Assembly (NCBI RefSeq): GCF_001189245.1
Contig: NZ_LFIQ01000087.1
Span: 37,391-75,514, forward strand
Direction of reading: 5' to 3'
From: Bradyrhizobium pachyrhizi
GTDB lineage: Bacteria; Pseudomonadota; Alphaproteobacteria; Rhizobiales; Xanthobacteraceae
DNA: 38,124 nucleotides
The notes under the pieces are model-generated. The model was not told where the DNA came from. It did not search any database and worked only from the letters and a program-made list of their open reading frames with translations. The translations under genes and the position numbers were made by a program. Shown one piece after another: positions 8,302-15,898 of the stretch. The first letter of the stretch is position 1. Each line of letters begins with the position of its first letter.

Positions 8302-8570
8302 TGGCCAGCGCTGAGCATGCGAACTGGGCCGAACAGTTGCGGTCCGAGCGCGAGCTGCTGGTCAAGGCGGACATCGACATCGAGGAGGGCTGGCGGCGGC
8401 TGCGCAGCCAGCAGGATCTGCTGGATTGGCTGCAACGGGCCGGTCACGACACTGTGCAAGCCGAGCGGCTGGTCGGCTTGCTCAAGCAGACCTTAATCGA
8501 GTGGGAGCGGCATCGAACCTTGATCGTGCAGCGGGTCGCATATCTCGAGGAGCGGGTGACACGGCACTAG
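8301..8570 (+). CDS. Small helical protein coupled to cheB (89 aa)
   Basis: The ATG at 8301 overlaps the cheB stop in TGATG, and GGAAGGAA lies just upstream. The product (MASAEHANWAEQLRSEREL...) is all-helical and charged, with Leu/Trp-rich amphipathic stretches such as LLDWLQRAGHD and ERLVGLLKQTL. It has no signal or membrane segment. Tight coupling suggests the product works with the methylesterase, perhaps as an adaptor or inhibitor; that is inference. No known family is recognised. Confidence 0.7.
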   Translation: MASAEHANWAEQLRSERELLVKADIDIEEGWRRLRSQQDLLDWLQRAGHDTVQAERLVGLLKQTLIEWERHRTLIVQRVAYLEERVTRH

Positions 8571-8773
8571 CGCCTGGGAGGAGGATCGGGCACGCGCCTC
8601 GCTGCCCTGAACTCCGCTCCAAGTTCGAACATGTGGTCAAACTGCTGGAGGACGCGCCGGCGCCAGAGGTCATTCTCGTCGATGAGGCGATGGGCTTCTG
8701 CGGTCGCCCGTTCCGCGCGCCTGATCAGGGCCGCGAGCTCTCCGGATCCATCTATGGTCGGGTCGGCTGCCAT
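8567..8773 (-). CDS. Small helical hypothetical protein, convergent (68 aa)
   Basis: The minus-strand frame starts at ATG 8773 (a GTG directly before it at 8776 is an alternative) and reads MAADPTIDGSGELAALIRRA..., a charged, mostly helical chain with a basic Pro-rich tail. Its stop overlaps the stop of the plus-strand gene ending at 8570 by 4 bases. AGGTG lies just upstream of the start. No family is recognised, and a shadow origin cannot be excluded, but no competing plus-strand gene covers it. Confidence 0.5.
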   Translation of the reverse strand: MAADPTIDGSGELAALIRRAERATAEAHRLIDENDLWRRRVLQQFDHMFELGAEFRAARRVPDPPPRR

Positions 8774-8851
8774 CACCTAACTATGACCCTTCCGGTTTTG
8801 GAGAGCAATCGATCCCGGATTCGAGGTTCCCGGGAGGTTGGAGAATTCCTA

Positions 8852-8870
8852 CCTATCCCGTTGGGATAGG
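8852..8870. promoter_or_regulatory. Perfect inverted repeat upstream of the CheB-CheR-kinase gene
   Basis: CCTATCCC-GTT-GGGATAGG is a perfect 8-base-arm inverted repeat, 46 bases before the start of the large kinase gene. It lacks a T-tract and sits in the 143-base intergenic stretch, so an operator is more likely than a terminator. It does not match FNR/FixK or EcfG boxes. A candidate binder is the Crp/Fnr-type regulator encoded at 12106, which would make the unit autoregulated; this is speculative. Confidence 0.45.
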
Positions 8871-8916
8871 ACTAAACTCTGCTATCAAAAGACGCGGGCG
8901 AGACGCCAGCAGGAGA

Positions 8917-11900
8917 ATGAGAGCCGCTGCAATCATGGATGATGTTGGCCAACCCCAGAGCGGAGACGAAGAGCGCCAGTCCAAGGCGCCGCTGATCATC
9001 GGTGTGGGCGCGTCCGCCGGCACCCTCGACAGCATCGAGCGGTTCTTCTCGAAACTGAGGCTCAATCCGGATCAGGCCGTCGTGCTTGTGTTGCAGTACC
9101 GGGATGCCATAGAGGACACCCGGTTGCGCGAGGCGTTGCAGCGATCGGAAGGCGCCCGACTGTCCGAGATCAGCGACGGACAGCTCGTCGAGGGCGGCGT
9201 GATCCATCTGTGTCCGTCCGACATGATCACCACCGTTCATGGCGACCGTTTCGCCGTGCGGCGCGCCGAGCAGGCGCGCGCCGAGCGGGCCACCATCGAC
9301 AGCTTCCTGGTGTCGCTGGCGGAGGAGCGCGCCGAGGAATCGATCGGCGTGGTGCTGGCCGGCACCGGTGGCGACGGCACGCTCGGGGTCGCGACCCTGA
9401 AGGATCATGGCGGCCTGGCGATCGCCGAGCGCATCGGGGAGGGCGAATCCAACCCGCATGAGGAAGGCAATTCGGCCGCCGCGATCGCGGATTTTGTCCT
9501 GCCGCCCGAGGCCATTCCCGAGCATATCGACGTCTATGCCCGCCACCTGCGCCGGCTCGAGGAAAAACAGGGGTTCGACGAGGTGCTGGCCGCGGCAGCA
9601 ACCTCGCTTGCGCGCATTGCGGATATCCTCCGCAACAAGACCGGCAACGATTTCCACGGCTACAAGCAGAATACCTTCCTGCGTCGCGTCCAGCGCCGCA
9701 TGCAGGTGGTGCAGATCGACGACATCTCCGCCTATGTCGATTTCCTGAGAAACGACAAGGACGAGGCGCAACATCTGTTCAACGACCTCCTGATCGGCGT
9801 CACGGAATTTTTCCGCGACAAGAAGGAGTTCGATGTCCTGGAAACCCAGATCATCCCGAAGATGTTCGAAGGAAAGGGCGCCGGCCAGCAGGTGCGTGTC
9901 TGGGTGCTTGGCTGCGCGACCGGCGAAGAGGCCTATTCGATCGGCATCCTGCTGCGCGAGCATATGGCCGGTCTCGACTCGGTGCCGCAGGTGCAGATCT
10001 TCGCGACCGACATCGACGGGCGCGCGCTCGCCGCCGCGCGCGTCGGGCGCTATCGCACCAGCATCGAGAACGATATGACGCCCGATCGGCTGGCGCGCTG
10101 GTTCGTGCGCGAAGGCGACACCTACTGCGTCGTCAAGGAGCTGCGCGAGATGTGCATCTTCTCGCAGCACAATGTCATCAAGGACGCGCCGTTCTCCAAG
10201 CTCGATCTGGTCTCGTGCCGCAATCTGCTGATCTACCTCAATGGCGAGCTGCAGAACCGCGTCATCCCGCTGTTCCACTTCGCGCTGTTGCCGGACCGGT
10301 TCCTGTTTCTCGGCAATTCCGAGAACGTCACACGACATCCGAAGCTGTTCGCGCCGGTCGACCGGCGCGCGCGCATCTTCAAGAGGCTCGAGACCGGAAC
10401 GCGGCTGCCGCCGGAGTTTCCGATCACGACGGCGACCGGGCGGGCCGCGATCGACGTGCCGCCGGTGCGCGCCGTTGGTCACGATGTCGGCCTCGAGCGG
10501 CGCGCCCAACGCATCGCAGAGCGCTATGCGCCGGCCTATGTGATCACCGACGACCACTTTCATATCCTGCATTTCTCCGGCCGCACCGGCCGCTATATCG
10601 AGCCGACCGCAGGCACGGCGACGCTCGATCTGCTGCAACTCGTGCATCGAGATCTCAGGCTGGAGCTGCGCACGGCGCTCAGCCGTGCCGCGGAAATCAA
10701 TGAGGCCGCCCATGCCGAGCAGGTGCAACTCGGCGTCAACGGGCATCGCGTGCTGGTCGATATCACGGTCGAGCCGATCCAGGACGGCCCTGCCGGTCAT
10801 CGCAACTTCGTCGTCCTGTTCAAGGATGGCCCGATCCGGCAGGCGGAGCACGCCGAAACCAATCCCAACATTCTGGTCAGGACCGAGCATGTCGAGCGGC
10901 TGGAAAGCGAGCTGCGCGCCACCCGCGAGCGGCTGCAAGCTACGATCGAGGAGCTCGAGAGTACGAACGAGGAATTGAAATCCTCCAACGAGGAATATCA
11001 ATCGCTCAATGAGGAACTGCAATCCGCCAACGAGGAACTGGAGACCTCGCGGGAGGAATTGCAGTCGGTCAATGAGGAGCTGACCACCGTCAACGGCGAG
11101 CTGGCGCACCGCGTGCAGGAGTTGACCCGCGCCACCAGCGACCTGAAGAACTTCCTCGAGAGCACCCAGATCGCCACCGTGTTCCTGGACAACGATCTGA
11201 AGGTGATGAACTTCACGCCGGCGATCACGCAATTGCTGCATCTGGTCGAGACCGATGTCGGCCGCCCGATCGCGCATATCAAGGCGCGTATCCCGATCGA
11301 GGAGCTCTACGACGATGTTCGGCGCGTGCTGCGGACGCTGGCGAGCGCCGAGCGCGAGCTGACCGCGCCCGACAGCGGCACGCGCTATATCGTGCGCATC
11401 CTGCCGTATCGCAGCATCGACAATTTCATCGCCGGCGTCGTGATCACCTTCATCGACGTCACCGCGATCACGCGGGCGGAGGAACGGCAGCGGCTGCTGC
11501 TCGCCGAGCTGCAGCATCGCGTCCGCAACACGCTCGGCGTGGTCCGCTCGATCGCGCGCCGCTCGGCCGAGACCAGCGCGAGCGTCGAGGACTATGCGTC
11601 GCATCTGGATGGACGCCTCAACGCCTTTGCGCGGACCCAGTCGCTGGTGACCCGCGATCCGGAGGGCGGCGTCGACCTTGAATATCTCGTGGTCGAGGAA
11701 TTGCTTGCGTACAACGCGAAGGAAGACGAGCAACTGAAGGTCAAAGGTCCCAGGATCCGCCTGCAGCCCAAGGCCGCGGAGACCTTCGCGCTGGCGATCC
11801 ACGAGCTCGCAACCAACGCCTTGAAATATGGCGCGCTGGGCCAGACCGCCGGGCGCATCGACGTCTCGTGGCGCATCGATGATGCGGCCGAGCCGCGACA

Positions 11901-12105
11901 ACTGGTGTTCGACTGGCACGAACGCAGCGGACCCGCGGTCACGCCGCCGCGCCGCAGGGGATTTGGGTCTGATCTCCTGGAGCGAACGCTGGCGTTCGAG
12001 TTCAAGGGCAAGACCACGCTCGAGTTCAATCCGTCGGGACTCCGCTGCACGATCGCGATACCAATGAGCCCGCAAGCCATCCATACGCCGAGCATGGGGA
12101 GCTAG
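8917..12105 (+). CDS. CheB-CheR-PAS-HWE hybrid sensor histidine kinase with a degenerate CheB site
   Basis: The 1,062 residues run in order: CheB methylesterase-like domain (about 25-210), CheR methyltransferase (about 220-475), a linker/PAS-like region (about 525-645), a long Glu-rich coiled coil of repeated EEL..NEEL units (about 656-738), a second PAS domain (about 748-848) and an HWE-type kinase (about 860-1055). CheR shows the SAM motif GCATGEEAYS and SCRNLLIYL. The kinase has the phospho-acceptor His867 in ELQHRVRNTL, the N-box AIHELATNALKYG and the WHE of FDWHERSGP that defines the HWE group. In CheB, Ser33 (GASAG) and Asp153 (GGDG) are kept, but the catalytic His position (normally QH) is Tyr61 (VLQYRD). 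No membrane segment is seen, so it is cytoplasmic. The start is uncertain: AGGAGA touches ATG 8917, and ATG 8935 is an alternative. Confidence 0.93.
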   Translation: MRAAAIMDDVGQPQSGDEERQSKAPLIIGVGASAGTLDSIERFFSKLRLNPDQAVVLVLQYRDAIEDTRLREALQRSEGARLSEISDGQLVEGGVIHLCPSDMITTVHGDRFAVRRAEQARAERATIDSFLVSLAEERAEESIGVVLAGTGGDGTLGVATLKDHGGLAIAERIGEGESNPHEEGNSAAAIADFVLPPEAIPEHIDVYARHLRRLEEKQGFDEVLAAAATSLARIADILRNKTGNDFHGYKQNTFLRRVQRRMQVVQIDDISAYVDFLRNDKDEAQHLFNDLLIGVTEFFRDKKEFDVLETQIIPKMFEGKGAGQQVRVWVLGCATGEEAYSIGILLREHMAGLDSVPQVQIFATDIDGRALAAARVGRYRTSIENDMTPDRLARWFVREGDTYCVVKELREMCIFSQHNVIKDAPFSKLDLVSCRNLLIYLNGELQNRVIPLFHFALLPDRFLFLGNSENVTRHPKLFAPVDRRARIFKRLETGTRLPPEFPITTATGRAAIDVPPVRAVGHDVGLERRAQRIAERYAPAYVITDDHFHILHFSGRTGRYIEPTAGTATLDLLQLVHRDLRLELRTALSRAAEINEAAHAEQVQLGVNGHRVLVDITVEPIQDGPAGHRNFVVLFKDGPIRQAEHAETNPNILVRTEHVERLESELRATRERLQATIEELESTNEELKSSNEEYQSLNEELQSANEELETSREELQSVNEELTTVNGELAHRVQELTRATSDLKNFLESTQIATVFLDNDLKVMNFTPAITQLLHLVETDVGRPIAHIKARIPIEELYDDVRRVLRTLASAERELTAPDSGTRYIVRILPYRSIDNFIAGVVITFIDVTAITRAEERQRLLLAELQHRVRNTLGVVRSIARRSAETSASVEDYASHLDGRLNAFARTQSLVTRDPEGGVDLEYLVVEELLAYNAKEDEQLKVKGPRIRLQPKAAETFALAIHELATNALKYGALGQTAGRIDVSWRIDDAAEPRQLVFDWHERSGPAVTPPRRRGFGSDLLERTLAFEFKGKTTLEFNPSGLRCTIAIPMSPQAIHTPSMGS

Positions 12106-12852
12106 ATGCATCCCCCGATCCTCGAGGGAAATCTGGCGCAGCCGGTAATCCGGCGGCTCAACGCCATGCGGCAATTGTCCGAACGCGGGATCGCGTTGCT
12201 GCAGCAGGCGATCCAGGAGGGGCTACATCGCGCCCGCCCGGGCGAAGACCTCGCCACCGAAGGCGATCCGGTCGACAGCGTCAGGATCATCCTGTCGGGC
12301 TGGCTCTGCCGCTACAAGACGCTGGCGGACGGCCGCCGTCAGATCGTCAATTTCGTCCTGCCGGGCGACAGCTGCGACGCCTGCGTCTATCTGCTGTCGG
12401 TGATGGATCATTCGATCGGCGCACTGACCCCGGTCACCTATGCCGACATCAAGCGTCCGGCGTTCGAGCAGCTGCTTGCGAGCGACCGTACGCTGGAGGA
12501 GGCGCTGTGGTGCGAAACCATGGTAAGCAGCGCGATCCAGCGGGAATGGACGGTCAATATCGGGCGGCGAGTGGCGCTGGAGCGTGTCGCGCATCTGTTG
12601 TGCGAACTCTACGAGCGCCTGCTGCCGATCGGAATGATCGACGGCGATTCCTGCCTGTTCCCGGTCACGCAGATGGATCTCGCCGATGCCACCGGCCTGT
12701 CGGTGGTCCATGTCAACAGGACGCTGCAGGAGCTGCGCGGCTCCGGCCTGATCGTGCTGCGCGACCGCATGCTGACGATCAACGACCTGAAGCTGCTCAA
12801 GGACACGGCGCTGTTTTCGGCCGACTATCTGCACACCAAGCGGCACGGCTGA
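12106..12852 (+). CDS. Crp/Fnr family transcriptional regulator
   Basis: The 248-residue protein has an N-terminal cyclic-nucleotide-type beta roll (about 25-140, with PGEDLATEGDPVDSVRIILSG), a long dimerisation helix, and a C-terminal winged helix (VTQMDLADATGLSVVHVNRT about residues 185-205). The FNR iron-sulfur cysteine set is not evident; the Cys residues in GDSCDACVY lie in the sensor domain. The ATG follows the kinase stop with no gap, and GGGGAG sits just upstream, so it is co-expressed with the kinase. The coupling suggests it is an output or a feedback regulator of the signalling unit. The ligand is unknown. Confidence 0.88.
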   Translation: MHPPILEGNLAQPVIRRLNAMRQLSERGIALLQQAIQEGLHRARPGEDLATEGDPVDSVRIILSGWLCRYKTLADGRRQIVNFVLPGDSCDACVYLLSVMDHSIGALTPVTYADIKRPAFEQLLASDRTLEEALWCETMVSSAIQREWTVNIGRRVALERVAHLLCELYERLLPIGMIDGDSCLFPVTQMDLADATGLSVVHVNRTLQELRGSGLIVLRDRMLTINDLKLLKDTALFSADYLHTKRHG

Positions 12853-13155
12853 GACGCGGCAAGCCGGCTCTATGCTGCTCCCCCTGAAATCGCGACGGAT
12901 GCGGGTGCGGCGGGCGCATGAGGCGCCGCAGGCATTCGCCGACGCGATCCTTGAAATGTCGCAGCGGGACTGACGCGGGCGCGCGTCATTTTGCAGAGCG
13001 CACTGACGATCTGAACATGACAGTGATTTGTCACGACGAAGACAGCGCGACGGTCGGCCGCGCAAGATTTGGATACGACTGTTAACATACTTGAACTCCT
13101 CTCGCGCGGTCTCGCGCTACGATGCGGTTCAATCCACGAGGGCAGGGAGGCAATC
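12853..13155. other. Intergenic region with an operator-like inverted repeat
   Basis: About 300 bases without a convincing gene. TGACA-N6-TGTCA at 13018-13033 is an inverted repeat of the size bound by dimeric regulators. A 33-codon frame at 12872-12973 (MLLPLKSRRMRV...) has no ribosome-binding site and is not called. The end contains the promoter and the strong ribosome-binding site (CAGGGAGG) of the gene at 13156. Confidence 0.45.
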
Positions 13156-13356
13156 ATGCTCGATGGAGAGACGGCGGCAGTGCTTCGCGCGGTGCTCGAC
13201 GAGGTCTGCGGAGGCGTGCCGCGCTCGGATACGACGAAGCGGACCAACGTCGCTTCCGGATTGCTGCAGGCCATTCGCGAGGGACGCTCGTCAATCGATG
13301 AGCTGCGCATCGCAGGCCAGGCCGCGTTGCGCACCGCCCCGAGCATGTGGCGCTAA
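13156..13356 (+). CDS. Small hypothetical protein (66 aa)
   Basis: The product begins MLDGETAAVLRAVLDEVCGG and is soluble and mostly helical, with a Ser/Thr-rich central part (RSDTTKRTNVASGLLQAI) and a WR C-terminus. CAGGGAGG lies 6-13 bases before the ATG and fixes the start; an in-frame upstream start at 13069 has no such site. It resembles a conserved small Bradyrhizobium protein, but I cannot name a domain. No partner is evident from neighbours. Confidence 0.65.
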   Translation: MLDGETAAVLRAVLDEVCGGVPRSDTTKRTNVASGLLQAIREGRSSIDELRIAGQAALRTAPSMWR

Positions 13357-13717
13357 GCAGTCTGATCGGGCAATCGCAGCGGCACGATTGTGCGTCGCAC
13401 ATTTGCAGACGTTAGTGCCGGAACCGACTGCGACGCGCATGCTCTCGCGAGCTGACGCGCCGACCGGCCGTCAGCGCAACCAGGAGAACCCCGCTACGAC
13501 CCCAGCTCTTCACCTCTGAGCTGGGGTCACTTGTGTCGAACAGGTGGGAGCGGAGCCACAGCGGTCGAGCGGAGCGCGTCGATGGCTCCTCGATCTGGTC
13601 CGCCGGTCACGTCCAGCCGCCATGATGGTGAAGGAACGTTCAGGAAAGTTCCGATCCTGTTCCTGCAACATGCGCGGACGACGGTTGTTATCACGGCGTA
13701 CTAGAAAGGAGGATGCC
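13357..13717. other. Intergenic region with a perfect hairpin and clustered GAAC/GTTC motifs
   Basis: About 360 bases without a called gene. GACCCCAGCTC (13498-13508) pairs perfectly with GAGCTGGGGTC (13518-13528) around a 9-base loop; without a T-tract it is a hairpin of uncertain role. GGAAC and GTTCC motifs recur between 13633 and 13663, close to the promoter of the secreted protein at 13718, but no GGAAC-N16/17-CGTT match forms. Confidence 0.5.
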
Positions 13718-13972
13718 ATGACGAAGCTTACTTACGCTCTTGCCGCGGTTGCGGCACTCTCGATAGCGGCACCGACCGTTGCGAGCGCGCAGGGTGTGGG
13801 CATCTATGTCGGCCGCGACCACGGCTACTACGGGGATCGATATTATGGTGGCCCGCGCGTCGACGTATACCGGCATGACCGGGGCTGGCACCACGGCTGG
13901 TACAACCATCATCGCGACTACTACCGCGACCGCGGCTTCGTGATCCGTGGTCATGACTGGGACGACGACTAA
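13718..13972 (+). CDS. Secreted Tyr/His/Asp/Arg-rich small protein (84 aa)
   Basis: A clear Sec signal peptide (MTKLTYALAAVAALSIAAP, cleavage expected after ASA-Q about residue 25) is followed by about 60 residues dominated by Gly, Tyr, Asp, His, Arg and Trp (HDRGWHHGWYNHHRDYYRDR) and a WDDD end. AAGGAGG precedes the ATG by about 6 bases. The product is probably periplasmic or secreted. His and Asp density suggests metal binding, and Tyr density suggests an envelope or matrix role; both are inference. A strong terminator follows 46 bases after the stop, so it is likely monocistronic. Confidence 0.75.
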   Translation: MTKLTYALAAVAALSIAAPTVASAQGVGIYVGRDHGYYGDRYYGGPRVDVYRHDRGWHHGWYNHHRDYYRDRGFVIRGHDWDDD

Positions 13973-14018
13973 CGGTGCTGGTCGCGCGTCGCGATAAGCA
14001 GATCGCGACGACCAATGA

Positions 14019-14045
14019 GGGCCTCGCTTCGGCGGGGCCCTTTTT
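14019..14045 (+). terminator. Rho-independent terminator with TTCG tetraloop
   Basis: GGGCCTCGC (14019-14027), loop TTCG, and GCGGGGCCC (14032-14040) form a 9-pair stem (one G-U pair) followed directly by TTTTT. It ends the transcript of the secreted protein gene at 13718-13972. Confidence 0.85.
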
Positions 14046-14085
14046 ATTGGCTTACTGCATCGCGTTATTGGCTTGCTGCATCGCG
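14044..14085. repeat. 21-base tandem duplication after the terminator
   Basis: TTATTGGCTTACTGCATCGCG at 14044-14064 is followed at once by a copy at 14065-14085 with one change (A to G). It begins inside the terminator T-tract. It may be simple slippage, but two spaced copies could also be binding sites upstream of the gene at 14157. Confidence 0.6.
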
Positions 14086-14156
14086 CCCGTTCGTCCCCGT
14101 AGGAACCTTGGCTTCTCCACCAGATTGTCAGGACGAGATGGACGGAGGAGGTTTGC

Positions 14157-14231
14157 ATGAACCAGTTGATTTATCTGGTCGGACTGATTGTGGTCATTTT
14201 GGCGATATTGTCGTTCTTCGGGCTGCGGTAG
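14157..14231 (+). CDS. Tiny single-pass membrane protein (24 aa)
   Basis: The frame is MNQLIYLVGLIVVILAILS followed by FFGLR and TAG, essentially one transmembrane helix. A strong GGAGGAGG (14144-14151) lies 5 bases before the ATG, which makes real translation likely despite the size. It precedes the four-helix membrane protein gene by 7 bases, so they form an operon. Near-identical 24-residue proteins are, to my recollection, common in Bradyrhizobium. Function is unknown. Confidence 0.65.
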   Translation: MNQLIYLVGLIVVILAILSFFGLR

Positions 14232-14238
14232 GCGCGTC

Positions 14239-15087
14239 ATGGATAACGAGCGAGGGCTTGCTGTGTCCGCCGCCAACAGGACCGGGCTTCGGCTGCAATG
14301 GAGCCCGGTCATTGCCGGCGCGTTGGCAGCGGCGGCGCTGTCGGTGATCCTGATCGGCTTCGGCGCGGCGGTCGGATTGGGTGTCAGTTCAAGCTCGCCG
14401 TCATGGCGCGATGCATCGGCTGCGCTCGCGTTGCTGTCGGGGCTGTATTTGATCCTGCAGGCGCTGGTGAGCTTCGGCGTCGGCGGCTACATCGCCGGTC
14501 GGGCGCAGCGCGTGATCGGCGCGACGCCATCCGACGAGATCGACAGCCGCGACGGGCTTCACGGCCTGACCGCTTGGGCGCTCGCCGTCATCCTCGGTGC
14601 GACAATCGTCGCGCTGGTTGGGCTGTCGACCGCGCGCCCGGTGGTCCAGAACCGGCCATCTGCGACGGCCGCGGAGCCGTTGCTGAGCGCCGAGCTCGAC
14701 CGCCTGTACCGGTCGCAGCGGCGTCCGGCCAATATCGATATCGGCTATGAGCGGGCGGAGGCGGGCCGCATCCTGCTGACGAGCTCCGGCCGCAGCGGCG
14801 TCAGCGCCGACGATCGCAGCTATCTGATCCAGCAGGTCGCGGCCGCGACTGGTCTGTCTGCGGCTGACGCGGAGAAGCGCGTCGACAGCGTGATGGGCGA
14901 TGCCAGGACCGCCATCCAGCGGTCGCGGCGCAGCGCGGTGATTCTGGCGTTCTCGGTTGCGGCGGCGCTGCTGTTCGGTGCGGTCGCCGCGTGGGCCGCG
15001 GCCGGCGCGGGCGGCCGTCACCGCGACGGCGCCGCGCTGCCGGAGTGGATGGGCGGCAGGCCGACGACGGCCGTGCCGATTGTCTGA
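14239..15087 (+). CDS. Four-helix membrane protein of unknown function (282 aa)
   Basis: Starting at MDNERGLAVS, the protein has predicted transmembrane helices at about 22-49, 60-86, 108-130 and 242-266, with a soluble loop of about 110 residues between the third and fourth. The loop contains a LIQQVAAATGLSAADAEKRVD segment resembling a short helical hairpin. Similar rhizobial proteins are often labelled 'PhnA-like', a name that implies no known activity here. The start at 14239 follows the tiny membrane gene by 7 bases. No catalytic motif is visible. A role in the inner membrane under stress is inferred from context only. Confidence 0.75.
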   Translation: MDNERGLAVSAANRTGLRLQWSPVIAGALAAAALSVILIGFGAAVGLGVSSSSPSWRDASAALALLSGLYLILQALVSFGVGGYIAGRAQRVIGATPSDEIDSRDGLHGLTAWALAVILGATIVALVGLSTARPVVQNRPSATAAEPLLSAELDRLYRSQRRPANIDIGYERAEAGRILLTSSGRSGVSADDRSYLIQQVAAATGLSAADAEKRVDSVMGDARTAIQRSRRSAVILAFSVAAALLFGAVAAWAAAGAGGRHRDGAALPEWMGGRPTTAVPIV

Positions 15088-15120
15088 TGCAGTTGTGAAT
15101 GTCCTTCAAGGGAGACGATG

Positions 15121-15342
15121 ATGGCAACGATCTTGGTGATGGATCACTCCGGCGACACGAGACAGCAGTTCGATCCCGACAACAGTGAGCAGCTGGCCTG
15201 GGCGAATGCGCGCTTCACCCAGCTCACGTCGGATGGCTACACCGCGGCAATCCGGCAAGCGACCGGAGAGGCGAAGTTGGTCCGCGCGCTCGATCCGACC
15301 GCCGAGGAAACCCTGTTCTATCCGAGGCTGGTCGGCGGCTGA
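15121..15342 (+). CDS. Small soluble hypothetical protein (73 aa)
   Basis: The product begins MATILVMDHSGDTRQQFDP and is acidic, with no membrane segment. It may adopt an alpha/beta fold with the N-terminal strand ILVMDHSGDT. AAGGGAG (15108-15114) is 6 bases before ATG 15121; an adjacent ATG at 15118 is too close to it. It lies 33 bases after the membrane protein gene and 4 bases before the next gene, so it is part of the same operon. No domain is recognised. Confidence 0.65.
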   Translation: MATILVMDHSGDTRQQFDPDNSEQLAWANARFTQLTSDGYTAAIRQATGEAKLVRALDPTAEETLFYPRLVGG

Positions 15343-15346
15343 CGCC

Positions 15347-15790
15347 ATGCTCGCCCGTCTGCGCGAGATGTCCCTGCGATCCGTGCTCCGGCGCGCTGCC
15401 GGCACGCTGGGTGCGACGCTGGCCGCGATCTGGGATCGCTGGAAGGCGTATGAACGAATCGAGGCGCGCGGACTTGCGCTGCTGTCCGCGTGGCTGTCAC
15501 CCGAGCAGCGGGCGCAGTTCGAAAAGTATAAGCGCTTCGACGTCATCGGCTCGGAGTCCGGCAAGCGATACCGGATTTGCTACGGCACCTCGACCAACGT
15601 CTATGAGATGGACGGCGGCGGCCGCATCGTGCTGGGCTGGTGCTTCCGGCCCGTCGGCTCGCTGGCGGCGGGCGACGTGATGCTTGCCCAGAAGATCGCG
15701 CTCGAAACCGACGAACGCGCGACGCTCTTGGTCGCGAAGCCATTCCCGAGCTCCATGCCGCCGCGCGCAAATCTCCCTCCGGTCAGTTAG
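15347..15790 (+). CDS. Conserved hypothetical protein (147 aa)
   Basis: The N-terminal third is basic and helical (MLARLREMSLRSVLRRA, then DRWKAYERIEARG). The C-terminal half contains KRYRICYGTSTNVYEMDGGG, GWCFRPVG and DVMLAQKIALETDE, blocks I recall from conserved rhizobial hypothetical proteins. There is no signal peptide or membrane helix. The ATG at 15347 follows the previous stop by 4 bases. An alternative start is M8 at 15368. It is the last gene of the 14157-15790 operon. Function is unknown. Confidence 0.7.
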   Translation: MLARLREMSLRSVLRRAAGTLGATLAAIWDRWKAYERIEARGLALLSAWLSPEQRAQFEKYKRFDVIGSESGKRYRICYGTSTNVYEMDGGGRIVLGWCFRPVGSLAAGDVMLAQKIALETDERATLLVAKPFPSSMPPRANLPPVS

Positions 15791-15843
15791 CGCTCGGCCC
15801 GCGCTATCCCGCAGGGCGCGAACTGTCGCGCGTTGCCGGGGGA

Positions 15844-15868
15844 GGAACGTCGATCTTCCTGCCGGGTT
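15844..15868 (+). promoter_or_regulatory. Possible EcfG-type promoter (one mismatch)
   Basis: GGAAC at 15844-15848, a 16-base spacer and GGTT at 15865-15868 differ from the EcfG consensus by one base in the -10 box. The -10 ends 30 bases before the holin-like gene start at 15899, the same distance seen for csbD. Confidence 0.4.
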
Positions 15869-15898
15869 GTCGGGTGCCAACTTGCTACGGACCTCGTC

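Noticed and set aside
8872..12174. 1,100-codon minus-strand open frame
   Set aside because: Antisense to the CheB-CheR-kinase gene; its Arg/Leu/Asp-rich, repetitive text has no domain.
12872..12973. 33-codon frame after the Crp/Fnr gene
   Set aside because: No ribosome-binding site, and the short Arg-rich text is typical of chance frames.
14102..14126. EcfG promoter before the 24-residue gene
   Set aside because: GGAAC is present, but the bases at N16/17 read GATT or ATTG, not CGTT.
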